In this document: positions 44,427 to 53,047 of the stretch, in pieces | How positions within the stretch are numbered: position 1 is the stretch's first letter | Layout: each line of letters starts with the position of its first letter | From: an uncultured Candidatus Melainabacteria bacterium | GTDB lineage: Bacteria; Cyanobacteriota; Vampirovibrionia; Gastranaerophilales; Gastranaerophilaceae | Direction of reading: 5' to 3' | Length of the DNA stretch: 64,000 nucleotides | Assembly: GCA_934728585.1 (NCBI GenBank) | Contig: CAKVDZ010000004.1 | Span: 142,333-206,332, forward strand | The notes under the pieces: generated by a model | The model's database searches: none | What the model was told of the DNA's origin: nothing | Seen by the model: only the letters and a program-made list of their open reading frames with translations | Program-made: the position numbers and the translations under genes

Positions 44427-44924
44427 CTATGCACCATATCTAGCAGGAACTGCTGCTGATACGATTTTTTTCATATTTCCATTCACTATAACTCTTGTTT
44501 GAGGTTGTGGAGCGCGTTGAACGTAAGATTCAAGGTTTTGTTGATTTACGTAAACAGGTCTTGCTTCAGTGTAAACAGGTTTTTGTTGAACAACACGTTG
44601 TTGAGGTTGTTGATAATAGCTTGCTTGTTGAACTTGTTGAGCTTGAGCCTTGAAAGTTTGTCTTTGTTGCATTTGAGCTTGTTGTTGTGCATAAGCTTGT
44701 TGTTGTGCTGCAAAAAGTTGTGCCAAAGATTGTTTTTGAGGTTTTGGTTGAGCAACTGTTTGTTGTTGAACAGGTCTTGGTTGAACTGTTCTTTGTGGTA
44801 GTGGCACTTGAGGTGCTACATTTTGAGCATAAGTAAATTGCGCTTCTGAGATTTTACGTTCTAAGTCACAAAGACCAACGCATACTGAATTGTTGTTAAA
44901 AAAGTTTTTCAAAAATTGTTCCAT
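44427..44924 (-). CDS. Gln-rich low-complexity protein
   Basis: 165 residues with no signal peptide. A short structured-looking head (LKNFFNNNSVCVGLCDLERK, about 1-35) is followed by about 110 residues dominated by Gln, Ala, Val and Pro (for example AQQQAYAQQQAQMQQRQ). A basic end (VIVNGNMKKIVSAAVPARYG) closes it. The composition is like the Gln-rich linker of the 663-residue membrane protein at 60807. It is probably intrinsically disordered; I do not recognise a family. A GAGGAATAAG site stands before the ATG. Confidence 0.5.
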   Translation of the reverse strand: MEQFLKNFFNNNSVCVGLCDLERKISEAQFTYAQNVAPQVPLPQRTVQPRPVQQQTVAQPKPQKQSLAQLFAAQQQAYAQQQAQMQQRQTFKAQAQQVQQASYYQQPQQRVVQQKPVYTEARPVYVNQQNLESYVQRAPQPQTRVIVNGNMKKIVSAAVPARYGA

Positions 44925-45015
44925 AATCTTATTCCTCTTTTCTCTTATTTGTTATATAATGTATTTAATAATGAATTTTAAAAAGTCAACATTTTTGTAA
45001 TAAGGAGTAAAAAAA

Positions 45016-45216
45016 ATGGCAAAAATCACTAAAGAAATGGGCATTATGGATATCGTACAAAACTATCCTGAAACAGTAGAAGTATTCCAAAAGTTTGGAA
45101 TGGGCTGTATTGGTTGTGCAGCAGCACACTTTGAAAACTTAGAAGCTGGTGCAAAAGTTCATGGTATCGACATTGATGCTATGGTAGACGCTATGAACGA
45201 ACTTGTTGGAGAATAA
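45016..45216 (+). CDS. DUF1858 small redox-like protein
   Basis: 66 residues: helical DUF1858 domain (MGIMDIVQNYPETVEVFQKF) with a CIGC pair in GMGCIGCAAAHFE. Family members are linked to hybrid-cluster or disulphide chemistry and bind a ligand or metal through the two Cys. It lies 5 bp ahead of the NfeD gene and has an AAGGAG ribosome site. A redox role is from the family; the partner is unknown. Confidence 0.85.
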   Translation: MAKITKEMGIMDIVQNYPETVEVFQKFGMGCIGCAAAHFENLEAGAKVHGIDIDAMVDAMNELVGE

Positions 45217-45221
45217 TTTCA

Positions 45222-45650
45222 ATGACAGTTTGGCAATTTTGTCTATTTGCAGGACTTGCTTTTTTAATACTTGAAATGTTTTTACCATTCACATTCTTTT
45301 TAAGCATGGCAATTGGCGCATTTTTAACTGCCATTGTAGCGGTTTGGTTTGTGTCAAAAACTGTATTAATCCCAACATTTGCTGTACTTTCAGTTCTTTC
45401 CTTGTTAATATTTAGACCATTCTTGGCTAAATACCAAAAGACTTCAAAAGAACAAAAAACTGGTATGGAAAGCAAATATATCGGACAAAAAGCAAAAGTC
45501 GTAAAAGCAATAAACCAAAACGAAGGCGCAATAACAATATATGGAGAACGCTGGGAAGCTCGCAGTGAAAACGATGTAGAAATTCCAGAAGGAACCGAAG
45601 TTGTTATTGTTAAAAACGAAAGCCTAGTTATGTATGTAAAAAATAAATAA
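45222..45650 (+). CDS. NfeD-family membrane protein
   Basis: 142 residues: two or three N-terminal membrane helices (FCLFAGLAFLILEMFLPFTF, LTAIVAVWFVSK, LIPTFAVLSVLSLLIF), then a C-terminal OB-fold (IGQKAKVVKAINQNEGAITI, YGERWEARSENDVEIPEGTE). NfeD proteins pair with SPFH proteins in membrane quality control or microdomains. It is directly followed (10 bp) by the SPFH gene, the standard nfeD-stomatin operon. Confidence 0.92.
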   Translation: MTVWQFCLFAGLAFLILEMFLPFTFFLSMAIGAFLTAIVAVWFVSKTVLIPTFAVLSVLSLLIFRPFLAKYQKTSKEQKTGMESKYIGQKAKVVKAINQNEGAITIYGERWEARSENDVEIPEGTEVVIVKNESLVMYVKNK

Positions 45651-45660
45651 GGAGAAAATT

Positions 45661-46626
45661 ATGTGGTTAATAGTACTATTAGCACTTGCAGTTCTATACA
45701 TCATTAAGGGCGTAATTATCGTTCAACAAATGGAAGAAGTTATCATCGAAAGATGGGGTAAATATTTGAGAACTTTAACTCCAGGTTTAAACTTCATTAT
45801 CCCTTTTGTTGATACACCTTGTGGAATTGAGTGGAAAGTTTCACAAAAAGGTATGGACGGTCAAGTTTATTCATACACAAAAGTTTTAAATAGAATCAAC
45901 AAACGTGAAACTGTTTACGATTTTCCAAGACAAAACGTAATTACAAAAGATAACGTAACAATCAGCATTAACGCTCTTTTGTACTTCCAGATTGTTGATA
46001 CAAAATCAGCAGTTTATGAAATTTCAAACCTAATTGACGCAATCGAAAAATTAACTCAAACAAACTTAAGACAACTAGTTGGTAAACTTGATTTAGACGA
46101 AACACTTATTTCACGTGACCAAATCAACCAAGAATTAAGAGAAATCCTTGATGAAGCAACTAATAAATGGGGTGTAAAGGTTAACCGCGTTGAATTGCAA
46201 GACATTAACCCACCTGCAGATATTCAAGCTGCGATGGAAAAACAAATGAAAGCAGAACGTGAAAAACGTGCTGTAATCCTTGAATCTGAGGGTATGAAAC
46301 AAGCTGCAATTCTTCAAGCACAAGGTGAAAAAGAAGCTGCTATTAATAAGGCAGAGGGTGATAAACAAGCTGCAATTTTAAGAGCAGATGGTATCGCAAA
46401 AGCACGTGTACTTGAAGCAGAGGGTGAAAAACAAGCAGTTGAATTAATTATCAACGCAATTGGCGATAAAGGTAAACCTGATCAATACTTAATCGCTATG
46501 AAATACCTAGAAACATTAAAAGGTATTGCATCAGGTCAAAACAATAAAGTTGTTTATATGCCATACGAAGCAACAGGAGTTCTTTCTTCAGTTGACGGTA
46601 TTAAACAAATGTTCGACCATAAATAA
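45661..46626 (+). CDS. SPFH/stomatin-family protein (QmcA-like)
   Basis: 321 residues: an N-terminal membrane anchor (WLIVLLALAVLYIIKGVIIV), the SPFH domain (EEVIIERWGKYLRTLTPGLN, FPRQNVITKDNVTISINALL, DINPPADIQAAMEKQMKAER), and a repetitive Glu/Ala/Lys helix (about 200-265) of repeated EGEKQAA-type units. It forms large membrane-associated oligomers with the NfeD partner. Length and architecture are normal for the family. Confidence 0.94.
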   Translation: MWLIVLLALAVLYIIKGVIIVQQMEEVIIERWGKYLRTLTPGLNFIIPFVDTPCGIEWKVSQKGMDGQVYSYTKVLNRINKRETVYDFPRQNVITKDNVTISINALLYFQIVDTKSAVYEISNLIDAIEKLTQTNLRQLVGKLDLDETLISRDQINQELREILDEATNKWGVKVNRVELQDINPPADIQAAMEKQMKAEREKRAVILESEGMKQAAILQAQGEKEAAINKAEGDKQAAILRADGIAKARVLEAEGEKQAVELIINAIGDKGKPDQYLIAMKYLETLKGIASGQNNKVVYMPYEATGVLSSVDGIKQMFDHK

Positions 46627-46641
46627 TATATTTAATAAAAC

Positions 46642-46680
46642 ACAAAAAGGCGGAGCCGTTTCACAGCTCCGCCTTTTTGT
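46642..46680 (+). terminator. Intrinsic terminator
   Basis: 15-bp arms (46642-46656, 46666-46680) built on AAGGCGGAGC/GCTCCGCCTT with T5. Confidence 0.93.
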
Positions 46681-46711
46681 TTGACCATAAAATCGTTCAC
46701 AAATTAACCAT

Positions 46712-46740
46712 TTTACAAAAAATATTTATTATGCTAAAAT
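46712..46740 (+). promoter_or_regulatory. Promoter of the zinc-ribbon/radical SAM pair
   Basis: TTTACA (46712-46717), 17-bp spacer, extended TGC-TAAAAT (46735-46740). Confidence 0.75.
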
Positions 46741-46765
46741 TTAACCAACAAAGGAGAAAAGAATT

Positions 46766-46939
46766 ATGGCAAGACTTGTAAGACCAACATGGGCAATTAG
46801 ATGTACTCAATCAGGTTGCAAACAATTATTTGAAGTTGCAATTTTAGAAGACGGAAAGCAACAAGAAGTTGTATGCCCTGCTTGTGGTGAACACTATGTT
46901 TACCCAATCACTAAAGAAGACGAAAACAAAGAAGTTTAA
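46766..46939 (+). CDS. 57-residue zinc-ribbon protein
   Basis: Short gene with AAAGGAG ribosome site. Cys pairs: IRCTQSGCKQLFEVA (Cys13, Cys18) and VVCPACGEHYVYP (Cys37, Cys40) form a four-Cys zinc ribbon; the middle holds a charged beta-hairpin. Such small ribbons bind nucleic acid or protein. It lies 23 bp ahead of the radical SAM gene and shares its promoter. No specific function can be given. Confidence 0.75.
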   Translation: MARLVRPTWAIRCTQSGCKQLFEVAILEDGKQQEVVCPACGEHYVYPITKEDENKEV

Positions 46940-46962
46940 TTTCGCCAACAGGCAAATTATAA

Positions 46963-47889
46963 ATGTTTTTTCACGGTACAAAAAAACGCTACAACCAATA
47001 TAGCGAATATTTAAAAGAAAAATTTGGCGTTAAAGTTTACAAGATAACTCTTGACGCCAAATTTTCGTGTCCAAATAGACAAAACGGCAAAAAAGGGTGC
47101 ATTTACTGCGATTCTGGCGGAAGTTTTTCGCAATCACACTCTGCAAATATGTCTATCCAAGAACAGCTTGATTTTGGCGCACAATACTTAAAAGACAGGT
47201 TTAAGGCAGTAAAATATATGTCTTATTTTCAATCTTTTTCAAACACTTACAAGCCTGTTGAAGAACTAAAAACTATATACGACGCATCATTAAACCACCC
47301 AGATATCGTCGGAATTTCAATCGGCACGCGTCCTGATTGTGTTGATGAAGAAAAACTTGATTTAATTGCAAGCTACAAAGATAACTACGAAACTTGGATT
47401 GAATATGGACTTCAATCAATGCACAACAAAACCTTAGAAAGAATTAACCGCGGTCACGATTTAGATTGCTTTTTAAAAGCTTATGAAATGACAAAAGAAC
47501 GTGGCATAAACACTTGTGTACACATCATTTTCGGACTTTGGGAAACTCACGATGAAATGATGGAAACAGTTAAACTACTTGCAAAGTTAAAAGTTGACGG
47601 ACTAAAACTACACATGATTTGTGGACTTCGCGGAACAGAATTGACAGAAATGTACCAACGTGGCGAATTTGAGTTTATGAGTGAAATGGAATACGTAAAT
47701 CTTTGTTGTGACGCGATAGAACTTTTGCCACCGACAACAACTTTGCATAGAATTGCTGGAAGTGGTCTAAAATCAACATTAGTAGAACCAAAATGGATTG
47801 GCAAAAAATTTGAATGTTTAAACAAAATCGATGCCGAACTAGAACATCGTGACTCTTGGCAAGGGAAATTTTTCAACCCAGCAGAATAA
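46963..47889 (+). CDS. Radical SAM protein, TIGR01212 family (YhcC-like)
   Basis: 308 residues. The cluster motif has a stretched spacing, FSCPNRQNGKKGCIYCDSGG, typical of TIGR01212/YhcC rather than the common CxxxCxxC. ISIGTRPDCVDEEKL, WIEYGLQSMHNKTLERINRG and HIIFGLWETHDEMMETV follow, then a C-terminal RIAGSGLKSTLVEPKW. It generates a 5'-deoxyadenosyl radical; the substrate of this family is unproven (some members relate to tRNA modification). Co-transcribed with the small zinc ribbon. Confidence 0.92.
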   Translation: MFFHGTKKRYNQYSEYLKEKFGVKVYKITLDAKFSCPNRQNGKKGCIYCDSGGSFSQSHSANMSIQEQLDFGAQYLKDRFKAVKYMSYFQSFSNTYKPVEELKTIYDASLNHPDIVGISIGTRPDCVDEEKLDLIASYKDNYETWIEYGLQSMHNKTLERINRGHDLDCFLKAYEMTKERGINTCVHIIFGLWETHDEMMETVKLLAKLKVDGLKLHMICGLRGTELTEMYQRGEFEFMSEMEYVNLCCDAIELLPPTTTLHRIAGSGLKSTLVEPKWIGKKFECLNKIDAELEHRDSWQGKFFNPAE

Positions 47890-47948
47890 AATGTTAATTA
47901 TAAACACCGCAAAAATGGCGGTATGACACCTTAACAAGCTATCAAAAG

Positions 47949-48524
47949 TTATTCAAAAATTCTTTTCCAAAGTGGGCGAGATTTTTCTTCTAGGTATTCA
48001 ACTCGTTTTGCAAGTTGTTTGTTGTCCGCAAGCAGTTGTTCTACTTGTTTTGCAAGCGTTTCGTTATCTTTTTTATATTCACCAGCTTCCACAAGTTTTT
48101 CTGCAAATTGAGATGTATCTATATGATTTTTAATATCGTCTGTAATCTTTTCAGCGACTGCTTCTGCAAGCATTTGCAAAGTTTGATTTGTAACATTTAG
48201 AGTTACATTTCTAACCTCTGGCACTTGTGGCTTAACTTCTTCAAGCGCAGTTGATTTGATTTCTTCTTCTGGATTTTCCTCTGGCATTTCAAGCGGAGTT
48301 TTGTGTATGCGATAACAAATTTGCTCTTTGTTATACCCTTGAGATTTTAAGCTAATACCTTTTTTTAACTTAAAAATAGCGATATCGTCAAAAAAGACTG
48401 TCCCGTCTTTAGCTTCGTAAATCGGGTCTAGTTGCCACTCTTGAATAAAATTTTCAAGCGCTCTTATATCAATGTAATAATTATCTGCATTTAATTTTCG
48501 TAAAACATCTTCTTTTCTATACAT
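47949..48524 (-). CDS. MerR-like N-terminus with C-terminal coiled coil
   Basis: 191 residues. The first about 75 residues (MYRKEDVLRKLNADNYYIDI, ALENFIQEWQLDPIYEA, then GYNKEQICYRIH) read like a divergent winged helix of MerR type. A disordered Glu/Pro linker follows, then a helical part (about 105-185) ending in a coiled coil (LLADNKQLAKRVEYLEEKSR). It may bind DNA and multimerise. It lies 13 bp behind smpB. The family is not certain. Confidence 0.5.
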   Translation of the reverse strand: MYRKEDVLRKLNADNYYIDIRALENFIQEWQLDPIYEAKDGTVFFDDIAIFKLKKGISLKSQGYNKEQICYRIHKTPLEMPEENPEEEIKSTALEEVKPQVPEVRNVTLNVTNQTLQMLAEAVAEKITDDIKNHIDTSQFAEKLVEAGEYKKDNETLAKQVEQLLADNKQLAKRVEYLEEKSRPLWKRIFE

Positions 48525-48537
48525 TTTTACCCAACTT

Positions 48538-48987
48538 TTAGTAATTCTTTAATCTTCTTTGTATATCGCGGTTTTGAGTTTTTTTAGTTAAATCTTCTCG
48601 TTTATCATAAAGTTTTTTACCTTTTGCCAAACCTATTTCAAGTTTTGCATAACCTCTTGATAAAAACATTTCTAACGGAACAATTGTGTAACCCTCTTTT
48701 TTAATTTTGCCCTCCATTTTTAGAATTTCCTTTTTATTCAAAAGAAGTTTTCTAACTCTTTCAGGCTCGTGATTATAACGATTTCCTTGCTCATACTTTG
48801 ATATATGACAATTATACAAGAAAATTTCGCCTTTTTCAATTTTTGCGAAACTGTCTTTCAAATTCACAGCACCTTTGCGGATAGATTTAATCTCTGTTCC
48901 AGCAAGAACAATACCTGCAACATATTTTTCATATATAAGAAAATCGTGAAATGCTTTTCTATTTGTAGAAATAACTTTTCTGTCCAT
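48538..48987 (-). CDS. smpB: SsrA-binding protein SmpB
   Basis: 149 residues from ATG 48987. [69 protein letters not shown] and the basic tail [20 protein letters not shown] are family hallmarks. It delivers tmRNA to stalled ribosomes. A TTG at 49005 would add six residues but lies in the -10 region; TATAAT ends 6 nt before the ATG, so the mRNA is probably leaderless. The tmRNA gene was not found in the window. Confidence 0.95.
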   Translation of the reverse strand: MDRKVISTNRKAFHDFLIYEKYVAGIVLAGTEIKSIRKGAVNLKDSFAKIEKGEIFLYNCHISKYEQGNRYNHEPERVRKLLLNKKEILKMEGKIKKEGYTIVPLEMFLSRGYAKLEIGLAKGKKLYDKREDLTKKTQNRDIQRRLKNY

Positions 48988-48993
48988 AAAAAA

Positions 48994-48999
48994 ATTATA
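48994..48999 (-). promoter_or_regulatory. smpB -10 box
   Basis: Consensus TATAAT on the minus strand exactly 6 nt upstream of the smpB ATG; no good -35 is seen at 17 bp. Confidence 0.55.
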
Positions 49000-49114
49000 C
49001 CGCAAATTTGCTTCCTTGTGTAGAGGAATTTTTTTAATTTAATACAGATGATTTAATGTTTTATTATCTTAACTGTTAAAGTTTTTAAATATTAAAAAAT
49101 TTGTAAAATCATGC

Positions 49115-49143
49115 TTGACAGTGGAATTTTAGCGGTAGATAAT
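49115..49143 (+). promoter_or_regulatory. rplU-rpmA promoter
   Basis: TTGACA (49115-49120), 17-bp spacer, GATAAT (49138-49143). The leader of about 80 nt contains a stem AATCGT.../...ACGATT (49166-49208 region) that could be a bL21 autoregulatory structure (inference). Confidence 0.75.
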
Positions 49144-49230
49144 TAGAATACACAAGAATAGTTATTAGATAGGTAAATCGTCACAAAAACTCTAAAAGGG
49201 TTACGATTCCTCAAAAAGAAAGGATTTATT

Positions 49231-49584
49231 ATGTACGCAATAGTTGAAACAGGCGGAAAACAATACCAAGTAGAAGAAGGTCGCTACGTAGACGTAGAAC
49301 TACTTGACGGCGAAAAAGACAGCAAAATCGTTTTCGATAAAGTTGTAATGTTAGTAAACGGTAAAAAATCAAAAGTTGGTCAACCATACGTTAAAAACGC
49401 AAGTGCTGAAGGCGTTATCATGGGTCATGACAAAGCTAAGAAAGTTATCGTATACAAACAAAGACCTAAAAAAGGCTACCGTGTAAAACGTGGTCACAGA
49501 CAAGAATATACAAGAGTTATGATTAACAAAATCAGAACTACAGCTTCTAAAAAAGCAGAAACAGCTGAAACAACAGAAGCATAA
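49231..49584 (+). CDS. rplU: 50S ribosomal protein bL21
   Basis: 117 residues. MYAIVETGGKQYQVEEGRYV, VGQPYVKNASAEGVIM and VYKQRPKKGYRVKRGHRQEY match bL21. A short Ala/Glu/Thr-rich tail extends beyond the usual end. It binds 23S rRNA in the large subunit. First gene of the usual rplU-rpmA pair, with AAAGGA ribosome site. Confidence 0.97.
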   Translation: MYAIVETGGKQYQVEEGRYVDVELLDGEKDSKIVFDKVVMLVNGKKSKVGQPYVKNASAEGVIMGHDKAKKVIVYKQRPKKGYRVKRGHRQEYTRVMINKIRTTASKKAETAETTEA

Positions 49585-49630
49585 GCTAAAAAGTAATTAC
49601 GGTAATAATTAATTAGAAAGCAGGTATAAA

Positions 49631-49894
49631 ATGGCACATAAGAAAGGTATGGGTTCTACCCGTAACGGTCGTGATTCCGAAGCTCAACGTTTAGGCGTTA
49701 AAAAATTCGGTGGCGAAATGGTTAAAACTGGTAACATTATTGTTCGTCAAAGAGGAACAAAATTTCACCCAGGTAACAATGTAGGTATCGGTTCAGATGA
49801 TACTTTATTCGCATTGATTGATGGTCAAGTGAAATTCGAATCTCACAGACGTGACAGAAAACAAGTTAGCGTATATGCAGTAGAAAGCAAATAG
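49631..49894 (+). CDS. rpmA: 50S ribosomal protein bL27
   Basis: 87 residues: [60 protein letters not shown]. The N-terminus begins directly with the AHKKGxGST form that reaches the peptidyl-transferase centre. No Firmicutes-type cleavable N-terminal extension is present. It follows rplU by 46 bp and ends at a strong terminator. Confidence 0.98.
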   Translation: MAHKKGMGSTRNGRDSEAQRLGVKKFGGEMVKTGNIIVRQRGTKFHPGNNVGIGSDDTLFALIDGQVKFESHRRDRKQVSVYAVESK

Positions 49895-49910
49895 TTAACT
49901 GAATATATTA

Positions 49911-49951
49911 AAAAAGAGGCGCGGTTGATGAAATCAACCGCGCCTCTTTTT
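49911..49951 (+). terminator. Intrinsic terminator
   Basis: 17-bp arms (49912-49928, 49934-49950), GAGGCGCGGTTGA core, T5 tail. Confidence 0.93.
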
Positions 49952-50081
49952 ATTAAAATTTTATGGTCTAATAAAACTCAACTAACAATATTGTAACCAA
50001 ACATTAAGAACTAGCCCAGAAAAAAGAAATCCTTTAGAATAAATGTGGGAAACTATCACAAAATCAGAAATTAGGGATAAA

Positions 50082-50846
50082 ATGAATAAGAATTTATTGA
50101 GAAAGGTAATGTTTACCGTAGGTGCGCTATTTATGTTTGCGCCAATGGCAAGTGCTGCTTTGTCTTTTCCTAACATCAACATCGGAATGCAACAAGCAAA
50201 CACTCCGCAAGATTTTTCAAACGGTATTCAAATCCTTATTTGGTTAACTATTTTAACTTTAGCGCCAAGTATTTTTATCATGACAACTGCGTTTGTGCGA
50301 ATTGCAATTGTTTTGGCGCTTACAAGACAAGCCTTGGGTGCTGGTACACTACCTCCAAACCAAGTTTTGATAAGTTTAGCACTTATTTTAACTTTCTTTG
50401 TAATGGCTCCAACAATAAACAAAATCAATACTGAAGCATTACAACCATATATGAACAATCAAATTACGCAACAAGCGGCTCTTGATAGAGGTATCAAGCC
50501 AGTTAGAAACTTTATGTTTGCGCAAACTTCTGAAAAAGAACTTGCTCTATTCATAAAAATGGCAAAAATAGACAAGCCGAAAAACATTGACGATGTGCCA
50601 ACTTATGTTTTAATTCCATCGTTTATTATTAGTGAATTAAACACAGCGTTCAAAATTGGATTTGTAATTTTCTTGCCGTTTTTGGTAATTGATATTGTAA
50701 TTTCCAGCGTACTTGTATCAATGGGTATGATGTTCTTACCACCGACAACGATTGCGCTACCGTTCAAACTGATTATGTTCGTAATGGTCGACGGTTGGTA
50801 CTTAATTATTAAATCACTTGTTGAGGGATTTGCCGCGGCAAGCTAG
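50082..50846 (+). CDS. fliP: Flagellar export apparatus protein FliP
   Basis: About 254 residues from ATG 50082, chosen because TTAGGGAT stands upstream and a proper signal peptide follows (LLRKVMFTVGALFMFAPMASA); an ATG at 50043 would bury it. The core is canonical: ILIWLTILTLAPSIFIMTTA, FVRIAIVLALTRQALGAGTL, PPNQVLISLALILTFFVMAP, VLIPSFIISELNTAFKIGF and SMGMMFLPPTTIALPFKLIM. Five FliP subunits form the export gate with FliQ and FliR. First gene of the export operon. Confidence 0.95.
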   Translation: MNKNLLRKVMFTVGALFMFAPMASAALSFPNINIGMQQANTPQDFSNGIQILIWLTILTLAPSIFIMTTAFVRIAIVLALTRQALGAGTLPPNQVLISLALILTFFVMAPTINKINTEALQPYMNNQITQQAALDRGIKPVRNFMFAQTSEKELALFIKMAKIDKPKNIDDVPTYVLIPSFIISELNTAFKIGFVIFLPFLVIDIVISSVLVSMGMMFLPPTTIALPFKLIMFVMVDGWYLIIKSLVEGFAAAS

Positions 50847-50859
50847 AATTGAGGACTAA

Positions 50860-51129
50860 ATGAATCAAGATATAGTTATAACTTTATTACAAAAAATGTT
50901 TGTACTTGTTTTGGAACTTGCGACTCCTGTTCTGGTTGTAGGTATCGTTGTTGGTCTTGCAGTAAGTATTTTCCAAACAATCACTCAAATTCAAGAATCA
51001 ACGTTAACAATTGTTCCAAAAATCATCGCTGGCGTAATCGCCTTGATTATCTTAATGCCTTGGATGATGAATTTAACAATAACAACTGTTAACGAATTTT
51101 TCGATATGATACCAGGATTGATAGGATAA
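50860..51129 (+). CDS. fliQ: Flagellar export apparatus protein FliQ
   Basis: 89 residues, two membrane helices: ELATPVLVVGIVVGLAVSIF with QTITQIQESTLTIVPKI, then GVIALIILMPWMMNLTITT. This is the standard FliQ length and pattern. It packs around the FliP-FliR gate. It lies 13 bp behind fliP and 13 bp ahead of fliR. Confidence 0.95.
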   Translation: MNQDIVITLLQKMFVLVLELATPVLVVGIVVGLAVSIFQTITQIQESTLTIVPKIIAGVIALIILMPWMMNLTITTVNEFFDMIPGLIG

Positions 51130-51142
51130 AAAGGGGTTATAA

Positions 51143-51925
51143 GTGGATTTTAACTTACTTCAAATCTTCACACCTGCAAATATCCTAGTTTTTATGGCTG
51201 TATTCACTAGAATAAGCGGTCTATTAACGTCTGCGCCGTTATTTTCCACATATCCAATTCCAGCACAGGTAAAAATTTGGCTAGTTGCGTTTATTGCGTT
51301 TATTTTGTACCCATTTGTGCAAAGTCATACTCAATTTATGATACCTAATGATATCCCAGGATTGATGTGTGTTTTGATAAAAGAATTTGCAATTGGTTAT
51401 ATCATCGGTTTTTGTGCAAACTTAGTATTTTTAGCAGCAGAGCTTGGTGCAAATATGTTTTCTATCCAAATGGGATTGTCTATAAGCCAAGCATTAAACC
51501 CTGCTTCTGGAACGACTTCACCAATTATTGCGCAAGCTTTCACACTTCTTTTAACAATGGTTTTCATAAGCTTAAACGCACATCAATGGTTATTATCAGC
51601 TGTTTATAGCAGTTTTGCACACGTGCCAGTTGGATATTCTTTTATTTTTGACGGAAACTTAGTTCAAAAAGTTATATACATTTCTGGTCAAATGTTCACA
51701 ATTGCAATTGGAATATCTATGCCGATTTTCAGCGTTTTGCTTATAAAAGACATTCTACTAGGTTTTGTATCAAAACTTATGCCACAAATGAACATATTTA
51801 TGGTTGCGATGCCATTAAAAATATATGTTGGACTTGTATTATGTATGATATTTATGCGCCCAATTGCAGAATACTCAAGGATAATATTAGAAAAAGTGTT
51901 GACGCAAGTCGCGGGAATTTTTTAA
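51143..51925 (+). CDS. fliR: Flagellar export apparatus protein FliR
   Basis: 260 residues from a GTG start preceded by AAAAGGGG. Helices include FMAVFTRISGLLTSAPLFST, IKEFAIGYIIGFCANLVFLA with the amphipathic GANMFSIQMGLSISQALNPA, and KLMPQMNIFMVAMPLKIYVG. FliR is the single gate-closing subunit of the FliPQR complex. Length is normal. It is followed 23 bp later by flhB. Confidence 0.95.
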   Translation: MDFNLLQIFTPANILVFMAVFTRISGLLTSAPLFSTYPIPAQVKIWLVAFIAFILYPFVQSHTQFMIPNDIPGLMCVLIKEFAIGYIIGFCANLVFLAAELGANMFSIQMGLSISQALNPASGTTSPIIAQAFTLLLTMVFISLNAHQWLLSAVYSSFAHVPVGYSFIFDGNLVQKVIYISGQMFTIAIGISMPIFSVLLIKDILLGFVSKLMPQMNIFMVAMPLKIYVGLVLCMIFMRPIAEYSRIILEKVLTQVAGIF

Positions 51926-51948
51926 CAGAAAGGAAATAAAAATCTATT

Positions 51949-53028
51949 ATGGCAAACGACGGAGCCGATAGAACAGAAGAAGCCACCCCGCGTCGTCGAA
52001 GTAAGGAACGCGAAAAGGGTAATGTAGCCAAAAGTAAAGACCTAATGTCTTCTATAACATTCACTATTGCGATTGTTATGTTAGGCGTTCTTTCAGGCTG
52101 GATTATGAACAGAATGAAGGTCGCACTTTACTACTCTTTTACGAACCTAAACCCCAAATCTATTGATATAAATGAATTTATGGGACTTCTTGCCCCTTAT
52201 GTAAAACTTATGGCTCAAGCACTCTTGCCTTTTATGTGTGCCATTTTTATTTTAACAGCTGTTTCAATAAGATTACAAATTGGGCAGATTTTTGCACTTG
52301 ATAAAATAAAACCTAAATTTGATAATATTTCACCTAAAAAATGGATCGACGGGTTAAAAAAATTATTGAACCCATTTGAGCCAAACAAACTTGTAGAACT
52401 TGTAAAATCTATTCTAAAAGTAGTTATCGTAGGTGCCTGCGGATATTCAGTAGTACATTCAAGACTAGATGAATTATATGCGCTATTGGGTGCTGACCCG
52501 ACTGTCGTTTTCGGAGTTATTGGCTCAATTTTAGCACAAATGTTTTTGAATATGTGCTTAGCTATGCTTGTAATTGGATTTTTAGATTTAAAATTCCAAA
52601 CATATCAATTTGAAAAATCTATCAAAATGACAAAACAAGAGGTTAAGGACGAATATAAGGATACAGAGGGTGACCCTAAAATTAAGAGCAAAATCAGAGC
52701 TATGGGTCAACAGTTATTACAACAAAAAATGATGTCTTCTGTTCCGACAGCTGATGTAGTTGTAACAAATCCGACACATTACGCAGTCGCATTAAAATAC
52801 GATAGGAGTGTAAAACCAGCACCTTACGTTGTGGCGAAAGGGGTTGATTTTGTTGCGTTTAAGATAAGAGAGATAGCACAAAATAACAACATTCCAATCG
52901 TTGAAAATAGACTTGTTGCAAGAACCCTCTACAAATTAGTTGAAATTAATGATATAATACCATCAGAAATGTTTCAGGCTGTTGCAGAAATTCTTGCATA
53001 CGTCTACAACAAAGGGAAACGCACTTAA
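51949..53028 (+). CDS. flhB: Flagellar export switch protein FlhB
   Basis: 359 residues. The cytosolic N-terminus DRTEEATPRRRSKEREKGNV with AKSKDL is followed by four helices and the C-terminal domain with VVTNPTHYAVALKYD, the autocleavage motif (N/PTH), then APYVVAKGVDFVAFKIREIA and ENRLVARTLYKLVE. FlhB cleavage switches export from rod/hook to filament substrates. All expected residues are present. It lies 20 bp ahead of flhA. Confidence 0.96.
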   Translation: MANDGADRTEEATPRRRSKEREKGNVAKSKDLMSSITFTIAIVMLGVLSGWIMNRMKVALYYSFTNLNPKSIDINEFMGLLAPYVKLMAQALLPFMCAIFILTAVSIRLQIGQIFALDKIKPKFDNISPKKWIDGLKKLLNPFEPNKLVELVKSILKVVIVGACGYSVVHSRLDELYALLGADPTVVFGVIGSILAQMFLNMCLAMLVIGFLDLKFQTYQFEKSIKMTKQEVKDEYKDTEGDPKIKSKIRAMGQQLLQQKMMSSVPTADVVVTNPTHYAVALKYDRSVKPAPYVVAKGVDFVAFKIREIAQNNNIPIVENRLVARTLYKLVEINDIIPSEMFQAVAEILAYVYNKGKRT

Positions 53029-53047
53029 CTTGGGAAGTAAGTAACAA

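Noticed and set aside
47890..47940. ACCGC/GCGGT hairpin after the radical SAM gene as terminator
   Set aside because: Only 5 bp and no T-run.
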